From the NCBI RefSeq assembly GCF_003096035.1, contig NZ_CP029186.1, positions 124,001 through 188,000 on the forward strand: a DNA stretch of 64,000 nt. Reading direction: 5' to 3'. Positions 1 to 7,157 of the stretch are shown here, piece by piece; the stretch's first letter is position 1, and each line of letters opens with the position of its first letter. The notes below the pieces were generated by a model that was given only the letters and a program-made list of their open reading frames with translations, searched no databases and was not told the DNA's origin. This DNA comes from Flavobacterium album. Its GTDB lineage: Bacteria; Bacteroidota; Bacteroidia; Flavobacteriales; Flavobacteriaceae. The translations under genes were made by a program, and so were the position numbers.

Positions 1-108
1 CGTATTGCTGATGGCCATTGCCAGTAATACGGCAAACACAAAAGCCCAGATAAAATACAATGCAACTAATATATGAAAAACTGTATGTTTGAGATCGAAT
101 GGTTTCAT
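1..108 (-). CDS. N-terminal part of a membrane protein (cut by window edge)
   Basis: Reading the minus strand from an ATG at 108 gives 36 open codons that run off the left edge. The peptide begins MKPFDLKHT and continues into a hydrophobic stretch (residues about 12-33, rich in F, A, V, L and I), as expected for a signal anchor or first membrane helix. No stop is met. The family cannot be named from 36 residues. It diverges from the alkylation-repair cluster on the plus strand. Confidence 0.55.
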   Translation of the reverse strand, partial: MKPFDLKHTVFHILVALYFIWAFVFAVLLAMAISNT

Positions 109-148
109 TGGTTAGTAATTGCTTTTAAAATTGATATCCTAAATTTAA

Positions 149-263
149 CACACCCCTAACCCCTCTCAAGAGGGGAACACCCGGACGTACTTACTCCCCT
201 AATTAGGAATTATTGTCGGCGAGAGTGAAGCTCTTCACCTCTTGAGAGGGGCCAGGGGTGTGT
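149..263. repeat. Long imperfect inverted repeat, C-rich arms
   Basis: The arms are 25 nt (149-173 and 239-263) and pair with only two mismatches. Each arm also contains the short palindrome CCCCTCTCAAGAGGGG or its counterpart. The element fills most of the 307-bp gap between the partial gene at the left edge and ada. The same C-rich core type (cccctctcc-aaggagagggg) recurs at 8039 and 52820. As RNA it would fold into a long hairpin. It may be a REP/MITE-like element or a terminator for a divergent transcript; the sequence does not decide this. Confidence 0.7.
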
Positions 264-361
264 TCTTAGATAATTTAATTTCTTTTATATTTATTTTCTA
301 TAACGCAGGTGTTTTATTTTTATTGAAGATACCACTGGTAGCAAACATAGCAAGTATCGGG

Positions 362-392
362 TTGAACGCGCAAATTTACCTTTTTAGATTTG
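362..392 (+). promoter_or_regulatory. Bacteroidota-type promoter of the ada cluster
   Basis: TTG at 362-364, a 20-nt spacer, then TAGATTTG at 385-392, matching the phylum's -33/-7 pattern (TTG ... TAnnTTTG). It lies 23 nt upstream of the ada ATG, so the leader would be short. Confidence 0.6.
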
Positions 393-415
393 TACTGTAA
401 TTAAAGGAACAAATT

Positions 416-1252
416 ATGGACCATCAGGATAATATCAATTTCCAAAGGATCTCCGAGGCTATCGGCTATCTTAAAAACAACTTCAGAGAACAACCCGACC
501 TCGATGAAATTGCCGAAAAAGTGCACCTGAGCCCGTTTCATTTCCAAAAGCTCTTTACCGACTGGGCCGGAGTAAGCCCTAAAAAATTCGTGCAATATCT
601 CTCTGTAGAACATGCCAAAAAAGTACTGGGCGGCAAAGCTTCCCTTTTTGAAGCGGCGCACGAAACAGGCCTTTCAGGCACCGGGCGGCTGCACGACCTT
701 TTTGTAAACCTCGAAGGCATGACACCCGGCGAATATAAGAATGGCGGCGAAAACCTTGCCATAAATTTCAGCTTTGCCAAAACGCCTTTTGGCACCGTAC
801 TTTCTGCAGCTACCCCAAAAGGAATATGCCACCTTGCCTTTGCCGATGACAGGGATGAAGCGATTGGGACATTGATGCGAAAATTCCCGAATGCAGTTTA
901 CAACGAAACAACAGATGAAATGCAGCAGCAGGCATTGCAGGCTTTTAGCAACAGCTCATCTTCAAAAGCAATACGGCTGCACCTAAAGGGAACGCCTTTC
1001 CAATTAAAAGTATGGGAAGCACTATTGCGCATACCCTCCGGCCAACTGGTTACATACGGCAGCCTGGCTGGGACAATAGGGTCGCCCAAAGCATCTCGGG
1101 CGGTAGGATCGGCTGTGGGCGATAATCCTGCAGCGTATATCATACCTTGCCACAGGGTAATACAATCAAGCGGAATTTTGGGCAACTACCACTGGGGCGC
1201 CAACCGCAAAGGGGCAATGATTGGCTGGGAAGCCGCAAAAGCACAATTATAA
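416..1252 (+). CDS. ada: Ada-type bifunctional regulator / O6-methylguanine-DNA methyltransferase (no N-terminal zinc domain)
   Basis: 278 aa. Residues about 10-108 form an AraC-type helix-turn-helix domain (two HTH units, ending MTPGEY). Residues about 117-275 form the methyltransferase domain with the active-site motif PCHRV; C245 is the methyl-accepting cysteine, preceded by the usual region GTPFQLKVWEALLRIPSG. It should remove methyl from O6-methylguanine by irreversible self-methylation and bind DNA as a regulator. The classical Ada N-terminal Zn/methylphosphotriester domain is missing here, but a related stand-alone domain is encoded two genes downstream. It is first in a tight operon: the next ATG is 3 nt after its stop. 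Confident as to family; its role as activator of the neighbouring genes is inferred. Confidence 0.93.
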   Translation: MDHQDNINFQRISEAIGYLKNNFREQPDLDEIAEKVHLSPFHFQKLFTDWAGVSPKKFVQYLSVEHAKKVLGGKASLFEAAHETGLSGTGRLHDLFVNLEGMTPGEYKNGGENLAINFSFAKTPFGTVLSAATPKGICHLAFADDRDEAIGTLMRKFPNAVYNETTDEMQQQALQAFSNSSSSKAIRLHLKGTPFQLKVWEALLRIPSGQLVTYGSLAGTIGSPKASRAVGSAVGDNPAAYIIPCHRVIQSSGILGNYHWGANRKGAMIGWEAAKAQL

Positions 1253-1254
1253 TC

Positions 1255-1965
1255 ATGGATTTAGCAGACAGGATATACCAACAGGACTGGGACGAAATTA
1301 CCCAAAGCCTGAACAACAAAGGCTACGCGATTATACCGCGGCTCATGACTGCACAGGAATGCACGGATATCGCGGGTCTTTACAGTGACCACTCCCTATA
1401 CCGCAAAACCGTTGTCATGGAGCGGCACCAGTACGGCCTGGGCGAATACCGGTACTTTAATTACCCGTTGCCGGAAATCATAGTTACACTAAGGGAGTCA
1501 TTATACAAAAAACTTTCGCCGGTGGCCAACCTGTGGATGCAGGCGCTGGGCATGCCCACAGTGTTTCCCCACACTATAGCAGCACTTCACGAGCAATGCC
1601 GGGACAACAACCAACTGAAGCCAACCCCACTGATATTAAAGTACGGTAAAGGAGGTTTCAACACCCTGCACCAGGATATTTATGGCGATGTTTATTTCCC
1701 GATGCAGGCGGTCATAATGCTAACTGAACCGGATGACGAGTATATAGGCGGGGAATTTGTACTTACAGAGCAGGTGCCGAGGGCGCAGTCGAAAGCTATC
1801 GTGCTGAAGCCTAAAAAGGGAGACCTGCTTATCTTTACGACCAGCTTCAGGCGGGCGAAAGGCAGTAAGGGTTACCGGCGCGTAAACATGAGGCACGGTG
1901 TAAGTGAAGTGCATGACGGCAAAAGGATGGCGCTTGGCATTATTTTCCATGATGCGATCTCCTAA
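1255..1965 (+). CDS. 2OG-Fe(II) oxygenase of the DNA-alkylation cluster
   Basis: 236 aa from the ATG at 1255, chosen because it directly follows the ada stop; a longer reading from 1147 would overlap ada by about 100 nt. It shows the iron ligands of the 2-oxoglutarate/Fe(II) dioxygenase fold: H139-x-D141 (LHQD), a distal His in RHGVS (H214), and R224 as a likely 2OG-binding residue. This size and arrangement fits the COG3826-like oxygenases found beside ada genes. The substrate is unknown; the setting suggests oxidative repair or modification of alkylated nucleic acid, which is inference. It is not AlkB itself, which is encoded separately at 2394. Confidence 0.85.
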   Translation: MDLADRIYQQDWDEITQSLNNKGYAIIPRLMTAQECTDIAGLYSDHSLYRKTVVMERHQYGLGEYRYFNYPLPEIIVTLRESLYKKLSPVANLWMQALGMPTVFPHTIAALHEQCRDNNQLKPTPLILKYGKGGFNTLHQDIYGDVYFPMQAVIMLTEPDDEYIGGEFVLTEQVPRAQSKAIVLKPKKGDLLIFTTSFRRAKGSKGYRRVNMRHGVSEVHDGKRMALGIIFHDAIS

Positions 1966-1966
1966 C

Positions 1967-2206
1967 ATGCTACAGCATTTGCACGTAACAGATATCGCGC
2001 TACGTGCGATGATACGGAAGAAACAAATTACCTTTGCAGGCAACAGCAAAGCCGGGATCTATGGGAAGCTCAATTGCCGTTCCGGAAAAAAGCTGCTCCG
2101 GAAAAACCGGGTTTTCTTTACCGATGAAGCCGAAGCCCTGTACCACAATTACAGGCCCTGCGGACATTGTATGAAGCAGGAATATAGTATCTTTAAAACC
2201 GTCTAA
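1967..2206 (+). CDS. Small stand-alone Ada metal-binding-domain-like protein
   Basis: 79 aa; the ATG starts one base after the previous stop (TAA, C, ATG), so translation is probably coupled. It resembles the N-terminal Zn domain of Ada: a single Cys in LNCRSGKK at the place of the methyl-acceptor Cys, then NRVFF, EALYHNYRP and a final PCGHC pair. E. coli Ada has four zinc cysteines (C38, C42, C69, C72). Here the second position (CRxxC) is replaced (CRSGK), so only three of the four are obvious. It may sense methylphosphotriesters in trans to the Ada-like protein, or have lost metal binding. The frame is sure; the function is inferred from the domain and neighbours. Confidence 0.8.
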   Translation: MLQHLHVTDIALRAMIRKKQITFAGNSKAGIYGKLNCRSGKKLLRKNRVFFTDEAEALYHNYRPCGHCMKQEYSIFKTV

Positions 2207-2213
2207 AATTATT

Positions 2214-2361
2214 TAACCACATAGATACATAGACTTTCATAGTATTGAGGCATGCATAAAGTCCACAATAGTATGAAGCTACGCTTCATTCCTATGTTTG
2301 ACTATATTGAGAACAGTTTTCTAAGCTCAGAAGCAATTTTAAGCTATGTGCCTATGTGGTA
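2214..2361. repeat. CACATAG inverted-repeat element, copy 1
   Basis: A 148-bp element whose ends are inverted repeats: taaccacatagatacatag at 2214 and gctatgtgcctatgtggta ending at 2361. Near its middle is the small palindrome ATGAAGC-TAC-GCTTCAT. A second element of nearly the same length with the same ends lies at 4589-4735. It fills the gap between the Ada-domain gene and alkB and may terminate or pause the upstream transcript. Confidence 0.75.
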
Positions 2362-2393
2362 AAATGCTTTTAAAAATTAGAACCTTACTAAGA

Positions 2394-2999
2394 ATGGACT
2401 TATTTAGCAATAACGACACCCCGAACATCCTGCCCTATGATGGCGAAGCGATATACTATGGCCCCGTGCTCACCGCTGATGCCGCAAGAGCATATTGCGC
2501 CCTGTTGCTGGAAACCATTCCGTGGCAGCATGATGAGGCCATTATTTATGGCAAAAGGATCATTACAAAAAGGAAAGTGGCATGGTATGGGGACGAGGAT
2601 TATGCCTACACTTACTCCAACACCACAAAGCAGGCTTTACCCTGGACGACAGCGTTGCTGGAACTGAAAAAAGAAGTTGAAAAAGTTTCGGAAACAATAT
2701 TCAATTCCTGCCTAATCAATTTGTACCACGATGGCAATGAAGGGATGTCCTGGCACAGCGATGATGAAAAAGCGCTCGGAAAAAACACCGTGATCGCTTC
2801 TTTGAGCCTTGGGGCTGAAAGGAAATTCAGCTTCAAACACAGGCAAACGAAAGAAAAAAGAGACATATTATTACAAAACGGAAGCCTTTTGGTAATGAAA
2901 GGGAGCACCCAAACACACTGGATCCACAGCCTGCCAAAGTCAGTAAAAATAAAGCATCCACGCATTAATCTCACCTTCAGGACTATTGTTTATCAATAG
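2394..2999 (+). CDS. alkB: AlkB-type alkylated DNA repair dioxygenase
   Basis: 201 aa from ATG 2394; an upstream in-frame start at 2346 lies inside the repeat and is rejected. The AlkB signature is complete: H121-x-D123 (WHSDDE), a distal His in the pattern MxGxxQxxWxHxxP (H178), and R190-xxLTF-R196 for 2-oxoglutarate. It should oxidatively demethylate N-alkylated bases such as 1-meA and 3-meC. It is separated from the ada operon only by a 148-bp repeat and lies on the same strand, so it belongs to the same repair neighbourhood. The length is normal for the short bacterial AlkB2/3-like type. Confidence 0.93.
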   Translation: MDLFSNNDTPNILPYDGEAIYYGPVLTADAARAYCALLLETIPWQHDEAIIYGKRIITKRKVAWYGDEDYAYTYSNTTKQALPWTTALLELKKEVEKVSETIFNSCLINLYHDGNEGMSWHSDDEKALGKNTVIASLSLGAERKFSFKHRQTKEKRDILLQNGSLLVMKGSTQTHWIHSLPKSVKIKHPRINLTFRTIVYQ

Positions 3000-3141
3000 G
3001 GAATGTGCTGCTTTATAAAAATTTACTGTTAAAACAATGTTAACAATAAATTTTTATATATATTTATATCCATAATTCTTTGCCCCACAAAGTATTGATA
3101 CCGGCCCCCGGAAATATTTAATAATTAATTACTCTTGCAAA

Positions 3142-3441
3142 ATGAAACTGAAAGACCTAAAAACCTGGCTGGATGCCCTTTCTGATGAAGAATTGGAAAA
3201 AGAGCTTTTGTACAATTCAATGGACTACGGCATCTCCGGCCCTATCACCGAGATAAACAGGACAGACGATAACCTTTATTACGTAGGCGACGAGCCCGTG
3301 CTGCTACATACAAAAAAAGAGCTTGAGCAAAGAGGCTTCACCGATAAGCAGATATCCGGCTTTGACGTGGAGATACCTCAGGGCTGTTATTACATTGAAC
3401 TTAGCAATGAATACAGCATCCTGGAAAGGTTCGTGAGCTAA
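3142..3441 (+). CDS. Hypothetical 99-aa acidic protein
   Basis: No family recognised. It starts MKLKDLKTWLDALSDEELEK, a soluble helical N-terminus, followed by a more beta-like section (DDNLYYVGDEPVLLHTKKEL). There is no signal peptide or membrane segment. Codon use resembles the flanking genes, so it is probably a real ancestral gene. The 142-bp gap upstream is AT-rich and shows no repeat. Confidence 0.65.
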   Translation: MKLKDLKTWLDALSDEELEKELLYNSMDYGISGPITEINRTDDNLYYVGDEPVLLHTKKELEQRGFTDKQISGFDVEIPQGCYYIELSNEYSILERFVS

Positions 3442-3546
3442 GGACATTTATTTACCGGACACATACACTCCATTTAACACATCATTATTGTGGGAATGCC
3501 TTTATATTTGTTATATTAGCTTACAACAAATGTACAGGCATTTACC

Positions 3547-4479
3547 ATGATAAAACACGTCCTTACTATAACGCTCAACCCGACAGTAGATAAAAGCTGT
3601 GAGGCCGAAGGCATAAAACCCGAAAAGAAAGTGCGCTGCTCACAGCCAAAATATGAGCCCGGCGGTGGTGGCATCAATGTATCCCGCGGCCTGGCGCGGC
3701 TTGGCGTCAGCTCTACAGCACTATTCCCTTCAGGAGGGCGCACGGGGGAACTTTTGGAGAAACTTTTGGAAAAAGAAAAAGTTGCCATACAGCCTGTGCC
3801 CGTTTCGGCTGAAACACGTGAAAATTTTATCGTGGTCGATACCGCCAGCAACGACCAGTACCGCTTTGGCATGCCCGGTGAAGCCATTGTTGAAGAAGAA
3901 GCTGAAAAAATCCATGCTGCGATTTTAGGGGTCTCCCCTTTCCCTGAGATCGTAGTAATCAGCGGGAGCCTGCCACCAGGCATTGAACCCCAATTTTTGA
4001 GCAGGCTGGTGAAAGAGCTGAAGGCAAAAAATGTAAAGGTCGTTGCCGATACTTCGGGCGATGCGCTTACGGAAATCCTTAAAGAAGGCGTTTTCCTGCT
4101 GAAGCCTAACCTGGGCGAGCTAAGCAAACTTACAGGAAAAGAAGAACTCGACAACGAAAGCGCCGATGAAGCCGCAAAACAACTGATAGACGAAGGCAAA
4201 GCCGAGATCGTTGTGGTTTCGATGGGGCCGCAGGGCGCTTACCTGGTAACCAAAGATGAAAATCTGCATGTACCGGCACCTTCGGTTAAAAAGCTGAGCA
4301 CCGTTGGCGCAGGCGACAGCATGGTAGCGGGAATGGTTTCTGTCCTGGCAAAGGGCGGCAGCATGAGCGAGATGGCAAAGATGGGTGTGGCATGCGGATC
4401 GGCAGCTACGATGAGCAAAGGAACTGGCCTGTTTACAAAGGAGAATGCCGAGCGGCTGTACCAGTGGCTCTCAAGGTGA
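3547..4479 (+). CDS. pfkB: 6-phosphofructokinase 2 / PfkB-family sugar kinase
   Basis: 310 aa and co-linear with E. coli PfkB. The N-terminal block TLNPTVDKS is followed by PKYEPGGGGINVSRGL (sugar-binding region), then VISGSLPPG, VKPN-like LLKPN, VVVSMGPQGA and the ATP/anion-hole motif STVGAGDSMVAG with catalytic base D257. It should phosphorylate fructose-6-phosphate in glycolysis; the GGGGIN and MPG blocks fit PfkB better than 1-phosphofructokinase, but substrate cannot be fixed by eye. A TATATTTG -7 element at 3503-3510 precedes the ATG by 36 nt, without a clear -33 TTG at the expected spacing. It is monocistronic. Confidence 0.88.
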   Translation: MIKHVLTITLNPTVDKSCEAEGIKPEKKVRCSQPKYEPGGGGINVSRGLARLGVSSTALFPSGGRTGELLEKLLEKEKVAIQPVPVSAETRENFIVVDTASNDQYRFGMPGEAIVEEEAEKIHAAILGVSPFPEIVVISGSLPPGIEPQFLSRLVKELKAKNVKVVADTSGDALTEILKEGVFLLKPNLGELSKLTGKEELDNESADEAAKQLIDEGKAEIVVVSMGPQGAYLVTKDENLHVPAPSVKKLSTVGAGDSMVAGMVSVLAKGGSMSEMAKMGVACGSAATMSKGTGLFTKENAERLYQWLSR

Positions 4480-4588
4480 TTTCAGATTTCAGATTGTAGA
4501 ATTGCCTCGCCAGTTCGGGCTTTGCCCTCGGGTCAGATTGAGCTTCACTCGGATGTAATCTCAGTAACTGTCATTTAAAAAATAATAT
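4480..4588. other. Intergenic spacer with short repeat
   Basis: Directly after the pfkB stop is a short sequence, TTTCAGATTTCAGATTGTAG, whose reverse complement is largely repeated near 44013-44034 (ctacaatctgaaat). Together with the CACATAG element that follows, this makes a 326-bp gene-free gap. No ORF or RNA gene is seen. Confidence 0.5.
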
Positions 4589-4735
4589 TTAACCACATAG
4601 GCACATAGCTTTTAAAAGGAAATCATAAAACTCAATTAAGTGACACAGAGCATGAAGCTACGCTTAACTATGTGTAAATATGTCCCCATTTAACAACAAT
4701 TAGCTACTATGAAAACTATGTATCTATGTAGTTAA
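4589..4735. repeat. CACATAG inverted-repeat element, copy 2
   Basis: A 147-bp element starting ttaaccacataggcacatag and ending ctatgtatctatgtagttaa, i.e. imperfect terminal inverted repeats. Internally it has catgaagctacgctt, as in copy 1 at 2214-2361. The shared ends, length and centre show that the two are the same dispersed family. It encodes nothing and lies between pfkB and a small hypothetical gene. Confidence 0.75.
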
Positions 4736-4805
4736 TTAAAATACAGACATTTATTAAGCATCGCAAGGCCAATAAAATAGAAAATAATCAATAAAAAATT
4801 TAAAG

Positions 4806-5090
4806 ATGGATTACCAATACGCTAAAGATGCCTTTGAGGAACTGAAAAACTTTGAAGGCAAAGCCGATTTTAAAGGCGCTGATACCGTGATTGATTATTT
4901 TGTGCTGCTTCCAAAAAAAGAAGTCGAAGATATTGACATCAATGCCTTCCTTGAAACCCACCAAGCGAGCGGCAGCTTTGAAATTGAAGGCGGCCACGAA
5001 GATGAAAAATATACGATCATTGGAATTAATGTAGCTAAAGCGGCCTACTCTAATGACGTGGACTATTTTATGAAGCTATTAGTGTGGTAG
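4806..5090 (+). CDS. Hypothetical 94-aa soluble protein
   Basis: Unrecognised. It starts MDYQYAKDAFEELKNFEGKA; acidic and soluble, with a central LLPKKEVEDIDINAFLE and the end DYFMKLLVW. No signal peptide, membrane helix or Cys cluster is visible. It follows the second CACATAG repeat. Size and codon use fit a real small gene, but the role is unknown. Confidence 0.6.
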   Translation: MDYQYAKDAFEELKNFEGKADFKGADTVIDYFVLLPKKEVEDIDINAFLETHQASGSFEIEGGHEDEKYTIIGINVAKAAYSNDVDYFMKLLVW

Positions 5091-5308
5091 TTCTTTAGTT
5101 TCGGGTTTTTTGGTCAGGGTTTCGGGGGTTCGCGCTACTAGGTAAGATTGGGATTTGGAATTTGTGATTTGTTTATTGGAATTTACTTTCAATCGTAATA
5201 GCTTAAGTATTTTCTTAAAACATTTAATCTTTTATTGGCATTCCGTTACCAAAACTTTAAAGGTTTATGAGCCATCTTTGCAATACTAAACCTTCAAACA
5301 CTATCACT

Positions 5309-5533
5309 ATGAACAAGAACATCGACTTAGCCACAATCAAGAATTTTATACTTACCAATGCCTTAAGCGAGAATGTAATGCTAATGCTGCATCCTTCCAA
5401 TTTCGATAAGCTTGTTACTTCCGGAAAGAAAAAAGTAAAATCGCTTTGTGTTTCGGGCATCAACATCATTGCCGATGATAACGATGAAGTGAAAGAAGAC
5501 GAAATCGACGTACTTGAAGTAAAATTCAATTAG
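5309..5533 (+). CDS. Hypothetical 74-aa protein, paralogue of the next gene
   Basis: An earlier ATG at 5267 is in frame, but a promoter-like CATCTTTG at about 5273 would place the transcript start after it, so the ATG at 5309 is preferred. The product begins MNKNIDLATIKNFILTNAL. It aligns with the following 79-aa protein over nearly its whole length (xFxLxNxLxEN..LLHPxxF/Y ... VxGIxxxxDxDxEVKxxxIxV). No family is recognised. The pair looks like a tandem duplication with strong divergence. Confidence 0.6.
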   Translation: MNKNIDLATIKNFILTNALSENVMLMLHPSNFDKLVTSGKKKVKSLCVSGINIIADDNDEVKEDEIDVLEVKFN

Positions 5534-5539
5534 TTCCCG

Positions 5540-5779
5540 ATGCGTTACCCAATAAGCTATGAGACGGTGCATGAATTTGTACTTGATAACAATCTCACAG
5601 AAAACGATACCATCCTGCTGCATCCTGAAGATTATAGTGTTGTTGCAGCCGAATACCTGAGTGAAAATAACTTTACGTTGTACAGGCCTGTAGAAGTGCT
5701 GGGCATAAAAGTGCTGGAAGACACCGACGGCGAAGTAAAACGAAAACATATTTATGTAATGCCACTGGCAGCTTCATAA
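5540..5779 (+). CDS. Hypothetical 79-aa protein, paralogue of the previous gene
   Basis: Starts 6 nt after the preceding stop, so the two are co-transcribed. It begins MRYPISYETVHEFVLDNNL and shares with its neighbour the F-L-N-L-EN core, an LLHPE/S turn and a C-terminal GEVKRKHIYV strand. There are no transmembrane segments or Cys residues. A good terminator follows at 5804. The function is unknown; heteromer formation by the two paralogues is possible but not shown. Confidence 0.6.
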   Translation: MRYPISYETVHEFVLDNNLTENDTILLHPEDYSVVAAEYLSENNFTLYRPVEVLGIKVLEDTDGEVKRKHIYVMPLAAS

Positions 5780-5803
5780 AAAATATAGGGTTAATTGATT
5801 TTT

Positions 5804-5830
5804 ATGCCATCTTTCGGGATGGCATTTTTT
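5804..5830 (+). terminator. Rho-independent terminator
   Basis: Stem atgccatc / gatggcat around a short loop (tttcgg), followed by TTTTTT. It ends the two-gene unit of small paralogues. Confidence 0.8.
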
Positions 5831-5881
5831 GTGGATTTATTTATTATGCTTCTTCTTTTGTCTTGAAACAAAAGAAGCAAT

Positions 5882-6041
5882 CCCGATAGCTATCGGGACA
5901 AAGCGCCAAATATTTCACTTAAAATCTACGTCAGGATTTTTGCATCGCGACCCAAGCCGCGGCCTGCTGCGCGCCGCTCGTGGATCGCTCTCCTTCTCCC
6001 AAAGCTGAATCCTTCCTTGATTTTTACGTGAAATATTTGAT
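5882..6041. repeat. Nested inverted repeats (CCCGATAGCTATCGGG and AAATATTTCAC arms)
   Basis: Begins with the perfect palindrome cccgatagctatcggg at 5883-5898. A longer imperfect inverted repeat follows: arms near 5907-5942 (caaatatttcac.taaaatc) and 6005-6041 (gatttttacgtgaaatattt), enclosing a GC-rich core (ccgcggcctgctgcgcgccg). The element starts the 593-bp gene-free stretch 5780-6372. The type resembles dispersed intergenic elements of Bacteroidota. No coding potential is convincing here. Confidence 0.65.
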
Positions 6042-6084
6042 GCCGAGCTTCACCCGAAACTACTTACTCTTGCATTATTATCAA

Positions 6085-6292
6085 TCTCAGCGTGAGGGAC
6101 AGGCTCTGCCTGCCGGCAGGCAGGGCAGCATCCCCGGAGTTTGCGGAGGGATATAGCGACCCGAGGCTGCAAGCCGGACTGGCGAAGCAATGGCCCGACG
6201 GCAGAGGAATGGCACGCCCAAACACTTTGCATTATGATACTTCTTTTTGAAATTTCTACACTTCGGTGCGCTCCGGTTGGAAATGACAGAAC
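6085..6292. repeat. GC-rich repeat remnants incl. CTGCCTGCCGGCAGGCAG palindrome and TTTCGA-type fragment
   Basis: Holds the palindrome ctgcctgccggcaggcag at about 6107-6124, also present at 43984-44003. It is followed by GC-rich DNA to about 6230 and a degenerate fragment, gaaatttctacacttcggtgcgctccggttggaaatgaca, that resembles the arms of the hairpins at 54991 and 59061. The short ORFs that cross it on both strands look like chance readings of repeat DNA. Confidence 0.5.
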
Positions 6293-6307
6293 GGGAATGG
6301 CATATAT

Positions 6308-6342
6308 AAGAAAACTCCCGAACTTTCGTCCGGGAGCTTTCC
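6308..6342 (-). terminator. Bidirectional-looking terminator after the minus-strand secreted protein
   Basis: Stem aaactcccg ... cgggagcttt around aactttcgtc, with a T-run on the minus strand (ttttctta). It lies 31 nt past the stop of the gene at 6373-6870. Confidence 0.7.
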
Positions 6343-6372
6343 AACCAATTTATTTATCTTATAGCAATTGTT

Positions 6373-6870
6373 TTAGTTTGCGGTAATGGCACCTGAGCTT
6401 GTTATGATCGTGCCAGAAAAGACACCGCTCAGGAATTCATCAAGATATTGAAGGTTGCCCTGGGTAATCGGGGTAGGCCTTATTTTCCTGTTATCCATAA
6501 AGTATTTCTCCCAGCTGCTCACCATGGTCCGCATTTGTAAGGGACCTATCTTTTCAAGAAATTTCAGGTTGGTCACCCTTACGATATAGTGGTCGCCTTC
6601 CAGGGCAACAGCAAAGTCGAAGTTGCAGTTGTTTTTCATAAGGGCTGTACCGCCTTCACCTTCGATCTTCAGTTCTTTTGCAATCCCTGTAATCTGGTTA
6701 TCTATAGCAATGTCTACTTTAATAGCAGACTGGCTCTCTAAAAGCGCTGCGACATCAGTACTACCTGCAGGAAAAGATTTTTCCCAGATTATAGCTCCAT
6801 TCTCAGCCCTGAAATTTTGCTGCGCCAGCACCGGGAGAGAAAATAATAGTGTGAGGATAAGTGTTTTCAT
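6373..6870 (-). CDS. Secreted protein of unknown function
   Basis: 165 aa. The N-terminus MKTLILTLLFSLPVLAQQ is a clear Sec signal peptide (cleavage likely after VLA). The mature part starts with NFRAENGAIIWEKSF, a kind of opening seen in many small periplasmic Flavobacteriaceae proteins (NGxIIWxK). No catalytic motif is visible, and the family was not identified with confidence. It is monocistronic with its own terminator, and a 287-bp divergent region separates it from the SRPBCC gene. Confidence 0.7.
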   Translation of the reverse strand: MKTLILTLLFSLPVLAQQNFRAENGAIIWEKSFPAGSTDVAALLESQSAIKVDIAIDNQITGIAKELKIEGEGGTALMKNNCNFDFAVALEGDHYIVRVTNLKFLEKIGPLQMRTMVSSWEKYFMDNRKIRPTPITQGNLQYLDEFLSGVFSGTIITSSGAITAN

Positions 6871-7157
6871 AGCTCATAAATTTTAAGGTTCAACTTGCAT
6901 CAAAATCGTTTTCCTATCATTTCTGTTGTAAAATTACCCACTAAAAAAGTCAGAGAAAAACTTATCGGGACATTTACAATTACTTTGTGATTAACCCTTA
7001 ATGTATGGTTAATAAAGTATGCCTGCATATAATTTTTTAATAAGAAAAATACGAGTCTGTTTTATAAGAACATTAAGAATACTTTATCATATAATTACAA
7101 GAGGCATAGCGGTTTAATGACTAATTTTATTAAAAACCTAATTCAAAAAATATAGTC

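Noticed and set aside
1147..1254. Longer N-terminus for the 2OG-Fe(II) oxygenase
   Set aside because: It would overlap ada by about 100 nt in another frame; the ATG at 1255 sits right after the ada stop and begins a sensible domain.
2346..2393. AlkB start at 2346
   Set aside because: The extra 16 codons lie in the end of the CACATAG repeat; the AlkB-like sequence starts at the ATG at 2394.
6085..6130. Possible CRISPR-like repeat cluster around the ctgcctgccggcaggcag palindrome
   Set aside because: Only one copy here and one at 43984; no regular spacers or cas genes.
6050..6386. Overlapping ORFs of 60-85 aa on both strands in the repeat-rich spacer
   Set aside because: They run through palindromic repeat DNA, have no start context or conservation signs and contradict each other in frame.
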